DNA from: Sphingobacteriales bacterium
GTDB taxonomy: Bacteria; Bacteroidota; Bacteroidia; Chitinophagales; Chitinophagaceae
Direction: 5' to 3'
Assembly: GCA_016192105.1 (NCBI GenBank)
Contig: JACPUV010000027.1
Coordinates: 1 to 32,163 of the forward strand
DNA length: 32,163 bases
Shown here: positions 7,895 to 16,739 of the stretch, piece after piece
Position numbering within the stretch: position 1 is the first letter of the stretch
Layout of the letters: each line of letters opens with the position of its first letter
Program-made: the position numbers and the translations under genes
The notes under the pieces: generated by a model
Database searches by the model: none
Told to the model about the DNA's origin: nothing
Seen by the model: only the letters and a program-made list of their open reading frames with translations

Positions 7895-10800
7895 ATGGGC
7901 AAGTCATTTTTAACACTGCTCGGGCTATTTTCTTTTCTTCAAGTCCAGGCCCAGGTTGATTTTTCTTCCGCACTCTGGCACGATATAGACAGCTCGCTTC
8001 AGCATAAAACAAGCCAGAAAAGCCTTTCCCACCGGGTGGATGAACTGATTCCGGTTGCTATTGAACAGGGAAATTTCCTGGCCGCGGCCCGCTGTATCGA
8101 TTACCAGGTCCGGTTGCGTGACCAGCTTACCGAAGACAGCCTTTTTTTCTATAATTCAATGACGGCCGACAGCCTGCTGGGGTTGCCCTCCCTGTCGGCT
8201 GAATTTAAAACGGCCTTGCACCTGCTGATGGCGCGGCGGCTGACCTTGTTTACCCGCAAGGGGTTACGGTTTAACCGTAAACTTTATGAGCGGAAGGATC
8301 TGCCGGTCAATTATGCCGCTTTATCCAATGCAGAGCTGCTGCAACTGGCCCGGCAGCATTTTGAAGCAGCCAAAAAGCTCGCCCCTGGCCTGCTATCCAT
8401 ACCCGTACCCGATATGATCTGGATGTCATCGGACCCGTTGCAGTTTCTTTTTCGCCCGGAATTATATGATATCATTATTGCGGAACAGATCCACCTCGAA
8501 GGGAATGGTTATTCGTATGATAATTCTTTTTCATCGGAAGGGGCGACAGTACTTGACTACAGCCCCGATGAATTCATCAGCCGGATTGGCAGTTTTACGT
8601 TTACAGACAGTAGCAAGCAGTTCGTTTTGCGTCTTTATAGTGAATGGCTGGATTACCACCGGCGTTCACCATCCACCTACTATTTTATTGAAAGCCTGGC
8701 CCGGAAATTCTGCTTTGAACAAACCCAGCCTGGATACAATAAAAATGAAATATGGCTGACAAAATACGAACAATACCTGGCCGGTCGGATCGGGTCTTCC
8801 TATACAGCTGTTAAAGCCTATGCGGTGTACCAGTTATGCCTGATCTGGAACCAGCAGGCAAAGAAATACTGCCCGGAATTCGGGTACGATTATTATTCCT
8901 ACCGGCCAAAAGATAAGCGTGAGTTTGATACCGCCTGGCGATATCACGGGGCAAAAGCCCTGCAATTGTTCCGGGATAATTATGCTTCCCTGGATAGTTT
9001 TGCCTACCTGCGTAATATTCTTACCAGGATGGAAGGACAGCTCCGGCAACCGGAAACTGAATTGCACCTGGAAGAGTTTACGGTTCCGGGGAAACCACTG
9101 CTCGGGGAATTGCGGTTCAGGAACACCGATACGCTGTATTACCGGATTGTTCAATGCAATTACCAGTTCCGCTTCTTTTATACCAGCCAGGAGCAATATT
9201 TTAAGCAAATACTTTCGTTGCCTGTTGTCCGCGACATCCGGCAAGCGCTGCCAACACGGCCCGATTTTAACCGGCATATCAGTTACCTGAAACTGGATGC
9301 CCTGCCGGTTGGTTTTTATTATATCGTTTTTTCTGATCAGCCACTGGGACCGGATAATAAAAGGATGAAGCAGGCCAGTTTTAAAGTGTCGGGACTGGCT
9401 GCTGTTGAAAACGGTGACCGGGTTTATGTACTGGACCGGCAAACCGGGATGCCGGTGAAAGAGGCCCTGGTAAACACAAAATATACGGTGAAGAATAAAA
9501 AGGGAATGGACAGTACAATGTATCAGCTGTACCAGACCAACCAGGCAGGTTATACTGTACTGAGGGATGGCCGGATTGAGGAAGCAGAGATTTATAAGAA
9601 TGGAGATACCATTTTGATAGACAATATCCGGGTACGGGCCAATGAAGAGGATGAGGATGTCTATTCAAAAGACGACTATGATGACCTGGCGGAGTATTTT
9701 GAAGAGCATGCGGAAATGCATATCTACACGGACCGTAGTATCTACCGTCCCGGGCAAACTGTTTTCTATAAAGCGATTATCCTCACGCGTAATCCTGAAA
9801 CAGGTGAGCCGGTATTGATGAACCCGGCAAATATGGGTCGCGGCTTATTTAAACATGCGTATAAAAAATGGCTGAAGGGATCCGAACCACTGCTCTATCT
9901 TGAAGATGCGCTGGGGAAAACCATTGACTCTGTCTATTTCAAACCGGATGCCTTTGGTTCCATTTCCGGTTCTTTTAAGATCCCGTTAAGTGCCGCCACT
10001 GGTGAATGGGAAATCAGCCCGGATTATATTGATAAGAGATGGGATAATGGCAATTTCAGGGTAGAAGAATATAAGCGGCCATCCTATGAAATAACCCTTG
10101 GAAAACCGGTACGCATTTTTAATCCTGGTGACAGCCTTGAGTTTAATGTTAAACTCCGTTCATTTGCCGGGGCTGCATTAAATAATGTTCCGGTAAAATA
10201 CACGCTTACCGCAAACGGTTCTATTCCCGGGTATGCTGATCAATTGAAACACTCTTCCTATCGGGAGATTGCAGATACCACTGTGCTTACTGACAAAGAC
10301 GGAGAATTGCTGATCAGGATGAAGGATCCCTTTTTTACTTCCTCTTTGCAGTTACCGGATACCAGCTGGCGGATCGTTTATACACTGCAGGCCGAAGCAC
10401 ATGATCCGTCAGGAGAAGTTTATGAAAAGGAGAGTAGTCTCACTGTGTCTTCCCGGCCGGTAACGATTCTATACAACGGCCCGGATAAAATAAACAGGAG
10501 CCGGGAAACCAGGGTTGGTTTTTCCACCAAAGACCTGAATGCAGGATTGGTAGCAAGGAAGGTACAGGTTAAGATATACCGGTTAAAGGCCGATGAGCAA
10601 CTATGGAATGACCGGGTATTATTACCGGCCGACACCTGGCTTTATACCAGGGGAGAGCTGGGTACATGGTTCCCTTCCTGTACTTTCAGCTCCGGGGTAA
10701 ACACCGATCCCGTACTGATTGGTACATACGAATTAAGCAGTGCTGCCGGAGAGTTGCTGAAACTGGATTCCGCAATGTTGACACCGGGGCTTTACAAGAT

Positions 10801-12505
10801 GGAAGTCCTTTGTACAGAAAATGGAATGAAGCAGGGAAGGCTGGAGAAAAACTTCAGCGTATTTGATGAAGCGGAACACCGGCTGCCGGCTGCCTCAGGA
10901 GATTTTCACTATTTACCGGTCAATAGTTATTTGCCAGGCGAAAAAATAAAAATGTTTAATGGCTTCCCGGGAAAAGAGGTCTTTGTGATCCGGGAAATGC
11001 AATACTATACCACCCGGCAGAAACGGTTGATTACCCGGGTATATCAGGAGGATATACAGCCTGCGGGATTACAATGCTGGGAATGGAAGATCCCGAAAGA
11101 TGTATTGAACCAGGTGCTGATCAGTCAGCTGATCATTTACGGGAATCAGTTGTACCAGTTTAAGGAAACGGTGTATGTAAATGATAAGAAAGAAGTGGAG
11201 CCTGAAATAATTGTGGAACGATACCGCAGCCGCTTGCAGCCAGGTGCGCAGGAAACATTTGCGGTGTCCATCAGGACCATGAATCCGAAAGCAGTGGCGG
11301 AACTGATGACCGTGATGTATGATGCCTCACTGGATAACCTGGAACCACATAAATGGGAGAAACCGGTCAGTGACCGTTACCGGAATATTTCCAGCGAATG
11401 GAATAACCGGATCAATGACCCGGTGAGAAGTTACGCTGTTGAATCCGGCCTGCCTAATTATGAGGCAACAATGACCTCACCGGGGCCGTCCACGGCCTTA
11501 TGGTGGCTGAATCCGCAGGATTATACAGATGTGGTGGGTGAATGGAACAGAAAGGGCAGTCGTACCGGTGATATTGATTACGACCTGATCACGGATGACA
11601 GGGGCAATACGTATGCCGGAAATGTGTTAGGGAGAATACCGGGAATAAGCCTGGCCAGCAGTCAGGGATTGAATGAAGTGGTAGTAGTTGGTTATGGTGT
11701 AAATGTCAATCGGGCATTGGCGGGTAAAGTAGCAGGTGTATTTGTTACAATCCGAGGGATGAGCAGCCTGTCTGGTTATGCTCAACCCTTGATTGTATTG
11801 GACGGGGTCGTTTATGAAGGCGATCTTTCCAAACTGGATCCGGCACTTATCACAGCCGCCCTGGTACTGAAGGGCGCAGATGCTTCCGCGATCTATGGAT
11901 CAAGGGCGGCAAACGGGGTCCTGATTCTGAGTACAAAAGGAGAAATCATTTTGCCAGGCCAGGAGTCTCCGCCACCTGTACCTCCACGTAAGAATTTTAA
12001 TGAAACCGCTTTTTTCTTCCCTTCTGTTCATGCGGACAAGGATGGCTATTTCAGTTTTAGTTTTACCATGCCTGAAAGTGTAGCGGAATGGAACTGGAAA
12101 ATGCTGGCCCATACCAGCAAAGCAAAATTTGCCTATACGGAACGGAAATTACAGACACAGTTGCCATTAATGATACAGGCATCTGTACCACGGGTATTTT
12201 ACCAGGGTGACCGGCTGATTCTCAAACACCGGATCAGTAACCTCGATACCACTGAAGTAGCTGGTCAGGTGACCTGTAAACTCGAAGATGTGGTAACGGG
12301 GGAAGATCTTTCTTCCGCCTTCAGGTTTACAGGTTCAGATCGTTTTGCGCTTGCTGCTAAAGCAACAGGATATACCGCAACAGAGATCAGGGTGCCTGCC
12401 GGGCAGCTGAATCCTGTTAAACTGATTATTACTGTCCGTTCAAAACAGTTTGCCGATGGGGAGGAGCACGTTCTTCCGGTACTGAGTAAAAATGTATTTG
12501 TATGA
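7895..12505 (+). CDS. Alpha-2-macroglobulin family protein, N-terminal part with embedded TonB-plug domain
   Basis: This open part encodes 1,536 residues. It starts with a signal peptide (MGKSFLTLLGLFSFLQVQAQ), then a helical region and MG-type beta domains. The MG2 hallmark YTDRSIYRPGQTVFYKA begins at residue 611. At about 1260-1349 lies a segment typical of TonB-dependent receptor plugs: NEVVVVGYGV, ALAGKVAGV, IRGMSSLSG, PLIVLDGVVY, GADASAIYGSRAANGVLIL. It is followed at about 1371 by the conserved macroglobulin segment ETAFFFPSVHADKDGYFSF. Family members trap proteases in the periplasm or at the cell surface; plug insertions have been annotated in some Bacteroidota members, but I know of no role for them. 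The frame stops before the thioester. The protein would lack its bait-closing half if made from this frame alone. The ATG at 7895 gives the signal peptide. Confidence 0.8.
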   Translation: MGKSFLTLLGLFSFLQVQAQVDFSSALWHDIDSSLQHKTSQKSLSHRVDELIPVAIEQGNFLAAARCIDYQVRLRDQLTEDSLFFYNSMTADSLLGLPSLSAEFKTALHLLMARRLTLFTRKGLRFNRKLYERKDLPVNYAALSNAELLQLARQHFEAAKKLAPGLLSIPVPDMIWMSSDPLQFLFRPELYDIIIAEQIHLEGNGYSYDNSFSSEGATVLDYSPDEFISRIGSFTFTDSSKQFVLRLYSEWLDYHRRSPSTYYFIESLARKFCFEQTQPGYNKNEIWLTKYEQYLAGRIGSSYTAVKAYAVYQLCLIWNQQAKKYCPEFGYDYYSYRPKDKREFDTAWRYHGAKALQLFRDNYASLDSFAYLRNILTRMEGQLRQPETELHLEEFTVPGKPLLGELRFRNTDTLYYRIVQCNYQFRFFYTSQEQYFKQILSLPVVRDIRQALPTRPDFNRHISYLKLDALPVGFYYIVFSDQPLGPDNKRMKQASFKVSGLAAVENGDRVYVLDRQTGMPVKEALVNTKYTVKNKKGMDSTMYQLYQTNQAGYTVLRDGRIEEAEIYKNGDTILIDNIRVRANEEDEDVYSKDDYDDLAEYFEEHAEMHIYTDRSIYRPGQTVFYKAIILTRNPETGEPVLMNPANMGRGLFKHAYKKWLKGSEPLLYLEDALGKTIDSVYFKPDAFGSISGSFKIPLSAATGEWEISPDYIDKRWDNGNFRVEEYKRPSYEITLGKPVRIFNPGDSLEFNVKLRSFAGAALNNVPVKYTLTANGSIPGYADQLKHSSYREIADTTVLTDKDGELLIRMKDPFFTSSLQLPDTSWRIVYTLQAEAHDPSGEVYEKESSLTVSSRPVTILYNGPDKINRSRETRVGFSTKDLNAGLVARKVQVKIYRLKADEQLWNDRVLLPADTWLYTRGELGTWFPSCTFSSGVNTDPVLIGTYELSSAAGELLKLDSAMLTPGLYKMEVLCTENGMKQGRLEKNFSVFDEAEHRLPAASGDFHYLPVNSYLPGEKIKMFNGFPGKEVFVIREMQYYTTRQKRLITRVYQEDIQPAGLQCWEWKIPKDVLNQVLISQLIIYGNQLYQFKETVYVNDKKEVEPEIIVERYRSRLQPGAQETFAVSIRTMNPKAVAELMTVMYDASLDNLEPHKWEKPVSDRYRNISSEWNNRINDPVRSYAVESGLPNYEATMTSPGPSTALWWLNPQDYTDVVGEWNRKGSRTGDIDYDLITDDRGNTYAGNVLGRIPGISLASSQGLNEVVVVGYGVNVNRALAGKVAGVFVTIRGMSSLSGYAQPLIVLDGVVYEGDLSKLDPALITAALVLKGADASAIYGSRAANGVLILSTKGEIILPGQESPPPVPPRKNFNETAFFFPSVHADKDGYFSFSFTMPESVAEWNWKMLAHTSKAKFAYTERKLQTQLPLMIQASVPRVFYQGDRLILKHRISNLDTTEVAGQVTCKLEDVVTGEDLSSAFRFTGSDRFALAAKATGYTATEIRVPAGQLNPVKLIITVRSKQFADGEEHVLPVLSKNVFV

Positions 12506-12553
12506 CAGTCGCAATCTTTTTCCTTTAGTTGTGCAGATACGCTGATTGCTGCA

Positions 12554-14236
12554 ATGCCGCTGTCTGCAGATGCAAAAAGATACGGAACCGGCTTGAGTAT
12601 CCTTCCTAAACGCCAGTCAGCCTTACTCAATGCATTGCCATATATGGCCGAATATCCATGGGATTGCGCTGAACAGTTAACCGGTAAAATCCAGGCATTA
12701 AGTACGGCCATACATATTATGCGTACGGATAAGGAAACGCAGCAATCTTTTGAACGGGCGAAGAAATTTGTTGGGGCAAGCGGAGCGAATAGTGCTGCCC
12801 TGCCGGAAGATTTTCCGCAGGCCTCGGTGCCCTGGCTGGCAATCGGCCAGCAAAAAAACAAGGAACAAGCCGCCCTGTTCCGGGTACTGGATACCAGCCG
12901 TGCCTTATCAGCAATAGAAGGGCACCTTGATAAATTATATTCCCTGCAGCAGGCGGACAAGGGATTAAGCTGGTTCTCCGGCGGTGAAAGTAACCCCTGG
13001 ATCAGCCAGTATGTACTGGGCAATTTTGGCCAGATGAATAAAGCCGGGCTGCTGAATTTTAAGAAATCGAATGAAGATAAATTCAACCAGTTTTTAAAAT
13101 CACTGATCTCTTATTGCGACCAGGCCTATTTCCATACGGGATTGAAAAAATACCCGGAAGGCGGACTCGAATTTCTCTGGTCCAGGTCTTATTGGCTGAA
13201 AGAATCTGTACCTGATGCCGGGGCGATGGCGGTTACTGACAGCATGTTAACGTACCACTGGGCTAATGCTGGCCGGTATTCGATTACCCGGCAGGCTTTA
13301 CTAATTATCGTTACAACAAAATATAAATCGCCCGAAGATACCCTGTATCGGAAAGCGCTGCAACTGGCCAGGTCGATCCGTGAACAGGCTATTGAGGATC
13401 CGGTGAATGGGATCCGGTGGAAAGTGTTTTCGGACCAGGATGATCTTACCTATTCCACGGAAGAATCCATGCGGTTACTGGCTGAGGCGTTTGAACAAAC
13501 CTCGATGCAGGATGAAGTGATCAAAGGTATGCTGCAATGGATATTGACTGCCCGTGAAGAACATCACTGGAGCAGCACCCGTTCAACTGCCGCCATCATT
13601 CAGCTAATTGGCAATACCGGGCAGGGTTTACAGGATCCAATCATTCAGCTTCGTGCCATTTCCGGCAATAATGAATGGACGGTCAGTAATGATCTCTTAA
13701 CCGGTAGCCCGGTTGCTTTCGGGAACGATACCTCGTCACTAAAACTGGTACAGCTGAAAAAGACGGGTGAGGGACCCGCAAGGGGAAGTCTTGTCTGGTA
13801 TTATTTCACGGCGGATCCACAAAAGATAAATGCAGATCCCGGGCTGACAATAAAGAAACAGGTCACCCGGTACAATTCAATTACAAAAGCCCCGGAAGCA
13901 GTGGATGAAAAGACTGTATTGAAACAAGGTGAGCTGTTAAGTATCTCACTGGTTATCGAAACAGACCATGAACTGCGTTATGTGCTGATCAATGACCGCC
14001 GGTCTTCAGCTTTAGAACCTGTTGAAACCAGTAGCGGCTATGTGTATGGGACATTACCACATTACCGTTCTGTACGGGATGACGGTGTCCGGTTGTTTGC
14101 TGATTTTATTCCGGCAGGCATACGATCAGTTATGAAGTGCGGGTGGCTTTTGAAGGAACGTTCTGTAATGGAATGGCCAGTGTACAATGTATGTACAGAC
14201 CTGATATCAGCGCGTACAGTGAGCGTATGGAGTTGA
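12554..14236 (+). CDS. Alpha-2-macroglobulin thioester/complement-like part, separated by TGA
   Basis: This segment is in the same frame as the preceding 1,536-codon part. Its first ATG is at 12554, but homologous coding clearly starts right after the TGA, at 12506. The thioester motif CAEQ (12665-12676, within EYPWDCAEQ) marks the domain that in active macroglobulins forms a Cys-Gln thioester capturing the attacking protease. The helical alpha/alpha toroid follows (GGESNPWISQYVLGNFGQM, EFLWSRSYWL). The receptor-like C-terminal beta domain is seen in LRYVLINDRRSSALEPVE. The last 38 residues of this frame (from about 14120) are shifted and unlike the family; the real end lies in the other frame at 14254-14256. 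No signal peptide precedes 12554, so separate translation would leave this part in the cytoplasm. A functional second gene is therefore unlikely. Confidence 0.7.
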   Translation: MPLSADAKRYGTGLSILPKRQSALLNALPYMAEYPWDCAEQLTGKIQALSTAIHIMRTDKETQQSFERAKKFVGASGANSAALPEDFPQASVPWLAIGQQKNKEQAALFRVLDTSRALSAIEGHLDKLYSLQQADKGLSWFSGGESNPWISQYVLGNFGQMNKAGLLNFKKSNEDKFNQFLKSLISYCDQAYFHTGLKKYPEGGLEFLWSRSYWLKESVPDAGAMAVTDSMLTYHWANAGRYSITRQALLIIVTTKYKSPEDTLYRKALQLARSIREQAIEDPVNGIRWKVFSDQDDLTYSTEESMRLLAEAFEQTSMQDEVIKGMLQWILTAREEHHWSSTRSTAAIIQLIGNTGQGLQDPIIQLRAISGNNEWTVSNDLLTGSPVAFGNDTSSLKLVQLKKTGEGPARGSLVWYYFTADPQKINADPGLTIKKQVTRYNSITKAPEAVDEKTVLKQGELLSISLVIETDHELRYVLINDRRSSALEPVETSSGYVYGTLPHYRSVRDDGVRLFADFIPAGIRSVMKCGWLLKERSVMEWPVYNVCTDLISARTVSVWS

Positions 14237-14286
14237 GGGCGGAGGGGGTGAAGTAATGTGCTTCAGCATGCTCACCATGACTGGAA

Positions 14287-14907
14287 TCAGGGGACGTTGA
14301 TGTATTTATGCACCTGTAAACTCAGTTGCCATTTGGGGTGGGCCCTGATATAATCAACGATCAGCGGGGTAACCTGTGCGGACTTATCCCATTCGGGCTG
14401 CAGGTACAATTTACAGGAAGGGGAAACCTGCGCCGCATATTTTTCTGCCCAGTCAAAATCACTGCTATTGAAGATGACAACTTTCAGTTCACCTGCATGG
14501 GGCAGGATACCGGGCAGGGGGGGCTTGAATTTTTTGGGAGACAGGCAGATCCAGTTCCAGTGACCACTGAGCGCATGGGCGCCGGAGGTTTCAATATTGG
14601 TTTCTAACCCCGCAGACTGAAGAGCAGTGGTTAAATCATCCAGTTGATGCATCAGCGGTTCGCCACCGGTAATGACTACCAGTTGCGCGGGTGTTTTTTT
14701 TACTTCAGCTACCAGTTGTTCAATGGTGAACTTCGGATGTTTATCCGCATCCCAGCTGTCTTTCACATCACACCATACACAACCCACATCACATCCGCCC
14801 AGCCGTATAAAATAAGCGGCCCTGCCCTGGTGAAAGCCTTCGCCCTGCAGGGTATAAAAATGCTCCATTACGGGAAGCAGGCCGGTATTATGCTGCACTT
14901 CACTCAT
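14287..14907 (-). CDS. queE: 7-carboxy-7-deazaguanine synthase (queuosine pathway)
   Basis: QueE is a radical-SAM enzyme that contracts 6-carboxytetrahydropterin to 7-carboxy-7-deazaguanine, on the way to preQ0 and tRNA queuosine. The 206-residue protein has the N-terminal FYTLQGEGFHQGRAAYFIRL signature, the cluster motif C-x3-C-x2-C (Cys39, Cys43, Cys46 in GGCDVGCVWCD), the VVITGGEPLMHQ loop and the ETSGA motif. The CX3CX2C spacing is that of the canonical radical-SAM family. I use the ATG at 14907; the frame is open to 15018 but that would overlap folD and adds nothing similar to QueE. folD lies 14 bp upstream on the same strand, so the two are probably co-transcribed. It is convergent with the macroglobulin gene, 30 bp away. 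No other queuosine genes are present. Confidence 0.93.
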   Translation of the reverse strand: MSEVQHNTGLLPVMEHFYTLQGEGFHQGRAAYFIRLGGCDVGCVWCDVKDSWDADKHPKFTIEQLVAEVKKTPAQLVVITGGEPLMHQLDDLTTALQSAGLETNIETSGAHALSGHWNWICLSPKKFKPPLPGILPHAGELKVVIFNSSDFDWAEKYAAQVSPSCKLYLQPEWDKSAQVTPLIVDYIRAHPKWQLSLQVHKYINVP

Positions 14908-14921
14908 ATCCGGGATGCGGC

Positions 14922-15797
14922 TTAATTTTTTTGTAAGCAGGAGCGGAACGTGTTTTTCATCAGGGCGGCAATGGTCATGGGACCCACTCCGCCAGGCACG
15001 GGGGTGATCCAGGAGCACCTGGGAGCCACGTTTTCAAAATCCACATCGCCCTTTAACCGGAACCCGCTTTTCCTGCTGCTGTCTTCCACCCGGGTAATAC
15101 CCACATCAATTACAATGGCGCCCTCTTTTACCATATCCGCCGTCACGAATTCCGGCTTGCCCAATGCCGCCACAATGATATCAGCCTGGCGGCAAAAAGA
15201 AGCGATGTTTTGGGTCCGGGAATGACAAAGGGTAACGGTACAATTGCCCGGGTTGGTATTCCCGCTTAATAATATACTGACCGGACGGCCCACGATATTG
15301 CTGCGTCCCAGCACTACGGCGTGTTTGCCCTGGGTATCGATCTTATAATGTTCGAGCAATAACATAATGCCATGTGGCGTGGCCGGGACATAGGTCGGGA
15401 GACCCTGCACCATATTGCCCACATTGATGGCATGGAACCCATCCACATCTTTATCGGGGTCAATGGCATTGATCACTTCTTCATCCGAAAAATGTTTGGG
15501 CAGAGGCAGTTGGACCAGGATGCCATCAATGTCGGGGTCGTTATTCATTTCCCGGATCTTATCCAGCAGTTTGGTCTCACTGATGGTATCCTCGTAATGG
15601 ATCAGGGTGGATTTGAAACCTACTTCTTCACAGGCTTTTACTTTGGCGGCGACATAGGTGGTACTGGCGCCATTGTTCCCCACCAAAACGGCAGCCAGGT
15701 GGGGTATTTTTTTGCCTTCGGCATTTAATTGGGCTACCTCGATTTTCAGCTCGTCCCGGATCGCCTGGGCGGCTTTTTTCCCGTCTAAAATTTGCAT
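14922..15797 (-). CDS. folD: Bifunctional methylenetetrahydrofolate dehydrogenase/cyclohydrolase
   Basis: FolD interconverts 5,10-methylene-, methenyl- and 10-formyl-tetrahydrofolate in the cytoplasm, supplying one-carbon units for purines and formyl-Met. The 291-residue protein is of normal length. It carries the [17 protein letters not shown] signature with active-site Tyr48 and Lys52, the VQLPLPKH segment, DVDGFH, the dinucleotide-binding [17 protein letters not shown] region and the C-terminal [16 protein letters not shown] signature. It heads a probable folD-queE pair. A perfect -7 type element, TACCTTTG (15802-15809, minus strand), ends four bases before the ATG, which suggests a leaderless or nearly leaderless message, although I found no well-spaced TTG. 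It is divergent from the barrel gene starting at 15909. Confidence 0.97.
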   Translation of the reverse strand: MQILDGKKAAQAIRDELKIEVAQLNAEGKKIPHLAAVLVGNNGASTTYVAAKVKACEEVGFKSTLIHYEDTISETKLLDKIREMNNDPDIDGILVQLPLPKHFSDEEVINAIDPDKDVDGFHAINVGNMVQGLPTYVPATPHGIMLLLEHYKIDTQGKHAVVLGRSNIVGRPVSILLSGNTNPGNCTVTLCHSRTQNIASFCRQADIIVAALGKPEFVTADMVKEGAIVIDVGITRVEDSSRKSGFRLKGDVDFENVAPRCSWITPVPGGVGPMTIAALMKNTFRSCLQKN

Positions 15798-15908
15798 GCC
15801 GCAAAGGTAAGCGTTGGGGGGCTATGGCAGGCATGTTGATAAAAAAACGGCGACACTCCGGTTTTCCCATTTTACCCGGTTTTAAATTAGGCCCCTAAAC
15901 CTTATCTC

Positions 15909-16739
15909 ATGAACGGAAGATTCATTCTTGCGCTGTACACCTGTGTGTACCTGCCTGTCAGTTTACAGGCCCAAACCCTGCAACAATATCCGGTTGCTTC
16001 CTATGCCGTTACCGGGACTTACAGCCTGCAGCACGGCGATCTTTTTTCATCCGCAGGTAATCCTGCCGCCCTGGTAAGACTGCCCGGTTTTACGGTTGGT
16101 TTTTTGGGACTAAGACCCTATCTGCTAAACGAATTAAGCAATTATACTGCGATAGCCGGGATCCCGGTCTCTTCGGGGAATTTCGGAGTACATGCTACGT
16201 TCAGCGGATTTCCCGGTTACAACGAAAGCCGGCTGGGACTGGCTTATGGGAGAAAACTGGGCAATAAAGCGGATATCGGGGTGCAGTTTAGCTATAACAA
16301 TATCCGCATAGCGGGGTATGGTCATGCTTCGGCAATCGGCTCGGGGGTTGGTATGATCCTGCACCTGACAAACCAGGTCCATGCCGGGATACAGGTAAAG
16401 AACCCGGTTGGTGGAAAATTCGGGAAGGATCAGCTGGAAAAACTTTCCTCCGAATACGTTTTTGGAACCGGGTATGAACCCTCTTCCCGGTTCTATTCCA
16501 GTATTGAAATACATAAAACGGAAGACCGCCCGGTAAACATACAAGTGGCGGTACAATACAAACCGGTTTCGTCATTTCTGATACGTGCCGGGCTGGGATC
16601 CTTCCCGGCTGTTTTTTGGGCGGGTGCGGGATTCCTGTTCCGGCGTATCCGGCTTGATCTTTTTGCTTCCCATCATTCCCAATTGGGCATTACACCGGGC
16701 ATGCAGGTATTGTTTTACTTTAAATCCAATGAGAAATGA
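15909..16739 (+). CDS. Predicted outer-membrane beta-barrel protein of unknown function
   Basis: The 276-residue protein has a signal peptide (MNGRFILALYTCVYLPVSLQAQ). After it come alternating short amphipathic strands with many Gly and aromatic residues (LGLAYGRKLGNKADIGVQF, VHAGIQVKNPVGG, VNIQVAVQYK), as in outer-membrane barrels of the PorV/FadL type. An SSAGNPAALV motif near residue 48 resembles the start of PorV-like proteins, where Asn-Pro-Ala precedes the first strands, but the protein is shorter than PorV (about 380). I cannot name it. Its stop overlaps the ATG of the next gene by four bases (ATGA), so the two are translationally coupled and probably work together. It is divergent from folD across a 111-bp gap. 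Confidence 0.7.
   Translation: MNGRFILALYTCVYLPVSLQAQTLQQYPVASYAVTGTYSLQHGDLFSSAGNPAALVRLPGFTVGFLGLRPYLLNELSNYTAIAGIPVSSGNFGVHATFSGFPGYNESRLGLAYGRKLGNKADIGVQFSYNNIRIAGYGHASAIGSGVGMILHLTNQVHAGIQVKNPVGGKFGKDQLEKLSSEYVFGTGYEPSSRFYSSIEIHKTEDRPVNIQVAVQYKPVSSFLIRAGLGSFPAVFWAGAGFLFRRIRLDLFASHHSQLGITPGMQVLFYFKSNEK

Larger units (their letters stand above)
7895..14256 (+). pseudogene. Alpha-2-macroglobulin family gene broken by an in-frame TGA and a 3' frameshift
   Basis: One continuous macroglobulin coding sequence of about 2,120 codons is interrupted twice. First, TGA at 12503-12505 stops the frame after HVLPVLSKNVFV. The same frame continues open across the next codons, which read QSQSFSFSCADTLIAA, and rejoins recognisable family sequence. 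Second, near 14120 the frame slips. In the original frame the end reads IRSVMKCGWL and looks wrong, whereas the frame starting at 14122 reads TISYEVRVAFEGTF, then NGMASVQCMYRPDIS, and ends at TAA 14254-14256, which is what Bacteroidota macroglobulins end with. Loss of 1 base, or of 4 bases from a doubled CATA, would explain the slip. Sequencing errors could cause either lesion; two independent ones in one gene favour decay. The TGA separates the macroglobulin arms from the thioester domain. Confidence 0.75.

Noticed and set aside
12503..12505. TGA as a selenocysteine or recoded codon
   Set aside because: No stem-loop typical of a bacterial selenocysteine element is evident after it, TGA serves as an ordinary stop in neighbouring genes (for example dprA, queE), and a second frameshift in the same gene favours decay or sequencing error.
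12265..13086. Antisense open frame of 273 codons
   Set aside because: It spans the TGA site and lies entirely opposite macroglobulin coding sequence; its translation is Ser/Cys-rich with no recognisable domain, as expected for a shadow frame.
14908..15018. Upstream extension of queE into folD
   Set aside because: It would overlap folD by nearly 100 bases; ATG 14907 gives a normal-length QueE beginning shortly before the FYTLQGEG signature.
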